A stretch of 9,827 nucleotides of DNA, from assembly GCA_903906325.1 (NCBI GenBank), contig CAIVJV010000260.1, forward strand, positions 1-9,827, in the 5' to 3' direction. The translations under genes and the position numbers were made by a program. The first letter of the stretch is position 1; each line of letters begins with the position of its first letter. Under the pieces are notes generated by a model, which saw only the letters and a program-made list of their open reading frames with translations, did no database searches and had not been told where the DNA came from. The DNA is from an uncultured Gemmatimonadota bacterium. GTDB taxonomy: Bacteria; Gemmatimonadota; Gemmatimonadetes; Gemmatimonadales; Gemmatimonadaceae. Shown piece after piece: positions 7,833 to 9,827 of this stretch.

Positions 7833-9032
7833 TCAGGCCGACCAACGGGCCGCGTACGCCGCGGCGAGACAGGCCCGCATCCCCTCGCTCAGCGCGAGGT
7901 CCCGCCGCCCCATCATCCGGTCGGCGACGAGGAGGAACCGGTCGAGGGCGAAGCGCTCCCCCTGAGAGACCTCGCCCCAGGTGAACGGAGGCACCACGGT
8001 CGGCGGCATCGCCGACCCGAAGACGTTGGCCCCAGCCCCGATCACGCTCCCGGTGCTGAGTCGCGTGCCGATCCCCGTCTTCACATGGTCCCCGAGGAGA
8101 CTCCCGAGGAAGGTCATCCCCGTCGCCTGCATCCCCTGCGGCGACCAGCACCGGACCGGGCCATAGGAGTTCTTCAGATTGCTGGTGATGGTCCCGGCGC
8201 CGAGGTTCACCCAGCGCCCGATCACCGAATGCCCGACGAACCCGTCGTGCCCCTTGTTCGCATGCCCGATCACGATGGAGACGCTCAGCTCGCCGTGGAC
8301 CTTGCTGCGCTCGCCGATGCTGCAGCAGGCGACGCGTCCCCCGGCGACGACCGCGTCCTCGCCGATCACGCAGGGGCCGACGAGTCGCGTGAAGGCCTGC
8401 ACGAGCGCCCCTCGCCGCACCACCACGGGCCCGGCGCTCGCATCGATCAGGACCATCGGTTCGATCGTTGCGCTCGGATCGATATGGATCGGATGGGTCC
8501 CGAGCACCGTGAGCCCCGCCGGTCGATCCAGGGTGGCGGGGATCTCCGCGAGGAGGTCGGCGGCGAGCATCGTCGGGAGATGACGGACCAGGTCCCAGGG
8601 CGCCTCGAGCCACCATCCCTCCACGCGCGCCATCACCCCCGTGCGCGTGCCGAGCGTCTCGAGCGAGCGCGTCCCATCGGCGAGCGCGGTCACGGGGGTC
8701 TCCGCGGCGAGCCGCACCGCCGCGATGCGCTGATCCACCATCACCATCGTCGCGCCGGCCGCGATGCGCGCCGTCAGCGCCGGCGCACACCGGGCGTGCA
8801 CCACCAGCGTCCCGGCGGGGAGCACGCCGCGTGCCGCCGGCGGGGCTCCGGGCTCGTCGAAGTCGGCGAGGTGCGGCGCCCCGATGAACCCGATCGCCTC
8901 GGCGCCGAGCACCTGCGCCCACCGTTCGCGGATGAGGCGCGCGCCCGCGCGAAGCTCCCCGGCAGGTCGCGTCAGCGCGAAGGGCTCGAAGCGCCGCGCC
9001 ACCGCATCGTCGAACAGCACGAACCCGCTCAC
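7833..9032 (-). CDS. GlmU-like sugar nucleotidyltransferase / left-handed beta-helix acyltransferase
   Basis: The 399-residue protein resembles the GlmU-like family first noted in Bacteroidetes (an NTP_transf_4-type N-terminus joined to a hexapeptide-repeat C-terminus). The N-terminus has FDDAVARRFEPFALTRP, with TRPAGELR at 21-28, in place of the classical GxGTRM loop of GlmU. PWDLV is at 145-149. From about 183 to 340, I/V-G repeats form a left-handed beta-helix, including HDGFVGHSVIG (262-272) and VNLGAGTITSNLKNSYG (275-291), which matches the GlmU acetyltransferase region. The likely role is making UDP-GlcNAc or a related activated sugar for the envelope, but the exact substrate is not proven. 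The start is GTG 9030-9032, overlapping the preceding gene's stop by 4 bases, with AAGGAG 5 bases upstream. This pairs it tightly with the guanylyltransferase. Confidence 0.85.
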   Translation of the reverse strand: MSGFVLFDDAVARRFEPFALTRPAGELRAGARLIRERWAQVLGAEAIGFIGAPHLADFDEPGAPPAARGVLPAGTLVVHARCAPALTARIAAGATMVMVDQRIAAVRLAAETPVTALADGTRSLETLGTRTGVMARVEGWWLEAPWDLVRHLPTMLAADLLAEIPATLDRPAGLTVLGTHPIHIDPSATIEPMVLIDASAGPVVVRRGALVQAFTRLVGPCVIGEDAVVAGGRVACCSIGERSKVHGELSVSIVIGHANKGHDGFVGHSVIGRWVNLGAGTITSNLKNSYGPVRCWSPQGMQATGMTFLGSLLGDHVKTGIGTRLSTGSVIGAGANVFGSAMPPTVVPPFTWGEVSQGERFALDRFLLVADRMMGRRDLALSEGMRACLAAAYAARWSA

Positions 9033-9827
9033 GGGAGCTCCTTGAGATCGGGGGGCAGGGTGTCGACCAGCGTCTTGAGGTCATGCGCGAGGTCGACCGT
9101 CGTGACCAAGGTGACCCCGTCGCGCACCACGACCACGAGGTCGTCGACACCATACAGCACCACCGCGCCCTGCTCGGTGTGCACCACGTTGTGGCCGGCC
9201 CGCATCGTCACCACGCGGCCGAAGGTCGCGTTGCCCGCCGCATCATGGCGCCGGACCCGCTGCAGCGCGGCCCAGGTGCCGACATCGTCCCACCCGAACT
9301 CCCCGGCCAGGACGATCACGCGCCGACTGCGCTCCAGCACACCGACGTCGATGCTGATCCCACCGCGCACCGCGCCGAAGAACGCCTCGGCGCTCGGTGC
9401 GGTGTCGGTCCCCTCGAGCGTCGCCAGGGCCGCGGCGAGCTCCGGGGTCACCGTGCGGACCTCGGCGAGCAGGTCGGTGGCCCGCCAGGCGAAGATCCCC
9501 GAGTTCCAGAGGTAGCCTGCCGCGACCATCTCCGTCGCGCGTGGGATGTCGGGCTTCTCGATGAAGCGCGCCACCCGACGGACCTGGCCGGTGACGGTCG
9601 GGCCCGGTTCGATGTAGCCGAACCCCGGGTCCGGGCGCGTCGGGACGATCCCCACGGTGGCCAGTCCCTGCTGAGCGGCGGCGGCCTCGGCGGCGGCGGC
9701 GAGGGTCGATCGGAACCGCGCGGGATCCCCGATCGCCCAGTCGGCGTGGACGCAGACCATCCGCGCCTCGGGGCCGCCACGTGCCGCGACCTGCACCGCG
9801 GCCCAGGTGAGGGCGGCGCAGGTGCCG
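9029..9827 (-). CDS. Mannose-1-phosphate guanylyltransferase, C-terminal part (N-terminus outside the window)
   Basis: The enzyme joins mannose 1-phosphate and GTP to give GDP-mannose, a precursor for cell-surface polysaccharide. The frame is open to the window edge and upstream residues (GTCAALTWAA) keep family character, so GTG 9796 is not the real start; about 265 residues are visible. Readable motifs are PTRPDPGFGYI, FIEKPD, GYLWNSGIFAWR, SIDVGVLE and FGWDDVGTW, which together are typical of ManC/RfbM enzymes. The nucleotide-binding GGxGTRxxPLS loop must lie beyond the window. There is no C-terminal phosphomannose isomerase domain, because the protein stops soon after the transferase domain, so it is the short single-function form. 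In the segment normally reading (S/A)DH it has ADW (Trp codon at 9737-9739). It overlaps the GlmU-like gene by 4 bases. Confidence 0.9.
   Translation of the reverse strand, partial: GTCAALTWAAVQVAARGGPEARMVCVHADWAIGDPARFRSTLAAAAEAAAAQQGLATVGIVPTRPDPGFGYIEPGPTVTGQVRRVARFIEKPDIPRATEMVAAGYLWNSGIFAWRATDLLAEVRTVTPELAAALATLEGTDTAPSAEAFFGAVRGGISIDVGVLERSRRVIVLAGEFGWDDVGTWAALQRVRRHDAAGNATFGRVVTMRAGHNVVHTEQGAVVLYGVDDLVVVVRDGVTLVTTVDLAHDLKTLVDTLPPDLKELP
9038..9043 (-). promoter_or_regulatory. Ribosome binding site deciding the GTG start of the GlmU-like gene
   Basis: AAGGAG on the minus strand lies 5 bases before GTG 9030-9032, inside the end of the guanylyltransferase gene. It supports the GTG start and translational coupling between the two genes. 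Confidence 0.7.

Noticed and set aside
7686..9515. A 609-codon plus-strand open frame opposite the hydrolase, GlmU-like and guanylyltransferase genes
   Set aside because: Long open frames are common opposite GC-rich genes. The translation is His/Arg/Pro-rich without motifs, while all three minus-strand genes carry clear family signatures.

Overview
The window is a GC-rich, densely packed bacterial chromosomal segment with ordinary housekeeping content. I see no mobile element, CRISPR array, tRNA, rRNA or phage gene. The gene set (lone biotin ligase domain plus type III pantothenate kinase next to a CIRCE-controlled groESL, a Bacteroidetes-style GlmU-like protein, and a SulP/carbonic anhydrase pair) and the codon use suggest an environmental high-GC Gram-negative lineage. 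My best guess is Gemmatimonadota, but this is inference from memory and not a measured result.

Left half, plus strand. The 3' end of an unidentified gene (3-98) is followed by a tight run: uppP (undecaprenyl-diphosphate phosphatase), birA (biotin-protein ligase without a DNA-binding domain) and coaX (type III pantothenate kinase). Four-base stop/start overlaps join the last three. Together they recycle the cell-wall lipid carrier, biotinylate biotin-dependent enzymes and start coenzyme A synthesis. A 169-base gap follows. It holds overlapping inverted repeats at the end of coaX, a good sigma70-type promoter and a near-perfect CIRCE operator. Then come groES and groEL, closed by an 18-bp perfect hairpin terminator at 4625-4663.

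Right half, minus strand, convergent with groEL. Read in the direction of transcription (from high to low coordinates), it contains a mannose-1-phosphate guanylyltransferase cut by the window end, a GlmU-like nucleotidyltransferase/left-handed beta-helix protein that overlaps it by 4 bases, a YycJ/WalJ-type metallo-beta-lactamase-fold hydrolase, a SulP anion transporter with a C-terminal STAS domain, and a beta-carbonic anhydrase. The first two likely make sugar nucleotides for envelope polysaccharide. The last two likely form a bicarbonate/CO2 handling pair.

I did not find a clearly novel system. The points most worth a second look are the mutually exclusive hairpins between coaX and groES, the carbonic anhydrase with Val at the position of the allosteric Trp39, the sharp glycine codon contrast between groES and its neighbour coaX, and the start-site choices in the minus-strand genes.
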